Assembly (NCBI GenBank): GCA_007123985.1
Contig: SLGA01000173.1
Coordinates: forward strand, 1 to 5,863
Source of the DNA: Balneolaceae bacterium
GTDB taxonomy: Bacteria; Bacteroidota; Rhodothermia; Balneolales; Balneolaceae
DNA: 5,863 bases
Direction of reading: 5' to 3'
Position numbers and translations under genes: made by a program. The notes beneath the pieces were generated by a model, which did not search any database, had not been told where the DNA came from, and worked only from the letters and a program-made list of their open reading frames with translations. This document shows, piece by piece, positions 5,503-5,863 of the stretch (within the stretch, counting starts at the first letter, position 1; each line of letters starts with the position of its first letter).

Positions 5503-5700
5503 ATGAAACAATCATTAGGTTTGATACTGGGTATAGGCGGGTTGATAGGTGTTATCTTTTTCGGAATTAAGTACATGGATGATTCTGAATCTTTTTCATT
5601 TCTCGGAGCAGATATCGCCGTAAGTACCGGGGATTATGTCCCAATTCTGATATCACTTGTTATTCTTATTGTGGGTCTGTTCATTTATCGTTCAAAATAA
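5503..5700 (+). CDS. Small membrane protein with two transmembrane segments, 65 aa
   Basis: The function is unknown. Residues 5-24 form a Gly-rich hydrophobic helix (LGLILGIGGLIGVIFFGIKY) and residues 46-62 a second one. They are joined by a 21-residue acidic loop (MDDSESF then LGADIAVSTGD), and the protein ends in RSK. Positive charges at both ends (K2, R63, K65) suggest that both termini face the cytoplasm and the loop faces the periplasm. The outline resembles small two-helix proteins such as DUF3185, but I cannot assign it to a family with confidence. It is probably real: strong Shine-Dalgarno GAGGA, an ATG, a clean TAA and residue use typical of inner-membrane proteins. It is transcribed divergently from the DUF3494 gene, with 292 bases between them. 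No clear terminator follows. Confidence 0.75.
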   Translation: MKQSLGLILGIGGLIGVIFFGIKYMDDSESFSFLGADIAVSTGDYVPILISLVILIVGLFIYRSK

Positions 5701-5863
5701 TTAGATCTATTTGCTGATTATCTGTCCTTTTAAAAGAAACAATGTTGGTCTCTTGACGAGTTGAGATCAGCCAAGCAGGGAAGTCTTTCTGCAGCCCGGT
5801 AATTCATGAATGAGTTTGGATAAAATCTATAGATTCAAGAATATGTATAACTTAAATTTGATT
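5701..5863. other. 3' flank without a gene
   Basis: No coding sequence, RNA gene or strong terminator is seen. It contains the palindromes CTTTTAAAAG (5727-5736), the same core as in the 3217-3236 palindrome, and AATCTATAGATT (5824-5835). TAAATTTG at 5853-5860 fits the Bacteroidota -7 box, but no matching -33 TTTG lies at the right distance. Confidence 0.5.

Noticed and set aside
5303..5506. 67-residue frame overlapping the 65-aa gene by ATGA
   Set aside because: The overlap looks like translational coupling, but the start is TTG with no ribosome-binding site, and the protein is Cys/Asn/Ile-rich without a motif in an AT-rich promoter region.
1..5863. CRISPR array, insertion sequence or transposase
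   Set aside because: No regularly spaced repeats and no transposase motifs anywhere in the window.

Overview
The window most likely comes from a Gram-negative, probably marine or salt-adapted member of the Bacteroidota/Balneolota/Rhodothermota side of the bacteria. The evidence is indirect: an outer-membrane beta-barrel ending in Phe, an exported Big_5 + DUF3494 protein with an acidic composition, weak A-rich ribosome-binding regions before two genes, and a cyanophycin synthetase outside any cyanobacterial context. The phylum call is an inference and is only moderately secure.

Layout. (1) 1-2049, + strand: the C-terminal 682 residues of cyanophycin synthetase (CphA), open at the left edge. 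(2) 2050-2509: 460 bases with no convincing gene, ending in a candidate promoter that overlaps a perfect TTGTGA-N8-TCACAA inverted repeat. (3) 2510-3106, + strand: a 198-residue eight-stranded outer-membrane barrel, closed by a strong terminator at 3149-3181. (4) 3182-3760: about 580 bases without a credible gene, lying between two convergent genes that each have their own terminator. It is unusually rich in inverted repeats laid end to end, including a 20-base perfect palindrome and a 19-position stem with 18 pairs in + strand RNA. A 12-base direct repeat brackets most of it. (5) 3825-5210, - strand: an exported 461-residue protein with a Big_5 Ig-like domain and a DUF3494 (ice-binding-like) beta-solenoid domain, with its own strong terminator at 3761-3793. 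(6) 5211-5502: a divergent promoter region with inverted repeats. (7) 5503-5700, + strand: a 65-residue protein with two membrane segments. (8) 5701-5863: no gene seen.

The genes do not form one operon. CphA is cytoplasmic and builds a nitrogen and carbon reserve polymer. The barrel, the DUF3494 protein and the small membrane protein all belong to the cell envelope or surface. A possible regulatory link is the TTGTGA half-site with an 8-base spacer, perfect before the barrel gene and degenerate between the DUF3494 gene and the small membrane gene.

The most interesting unexplained element is the structured non-coding stretch between the convergent genes. Its wobble pairs are G-U on the + strand, which favours a + strand RNA, but no clear promoter for such an RNA was found and chance hairpins must be tested against. 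The second is the DUF3494 protein, whose Big_5 domain and linker carry two similar polar, Asn/Asp/Arg/Tyr-rich inserts.
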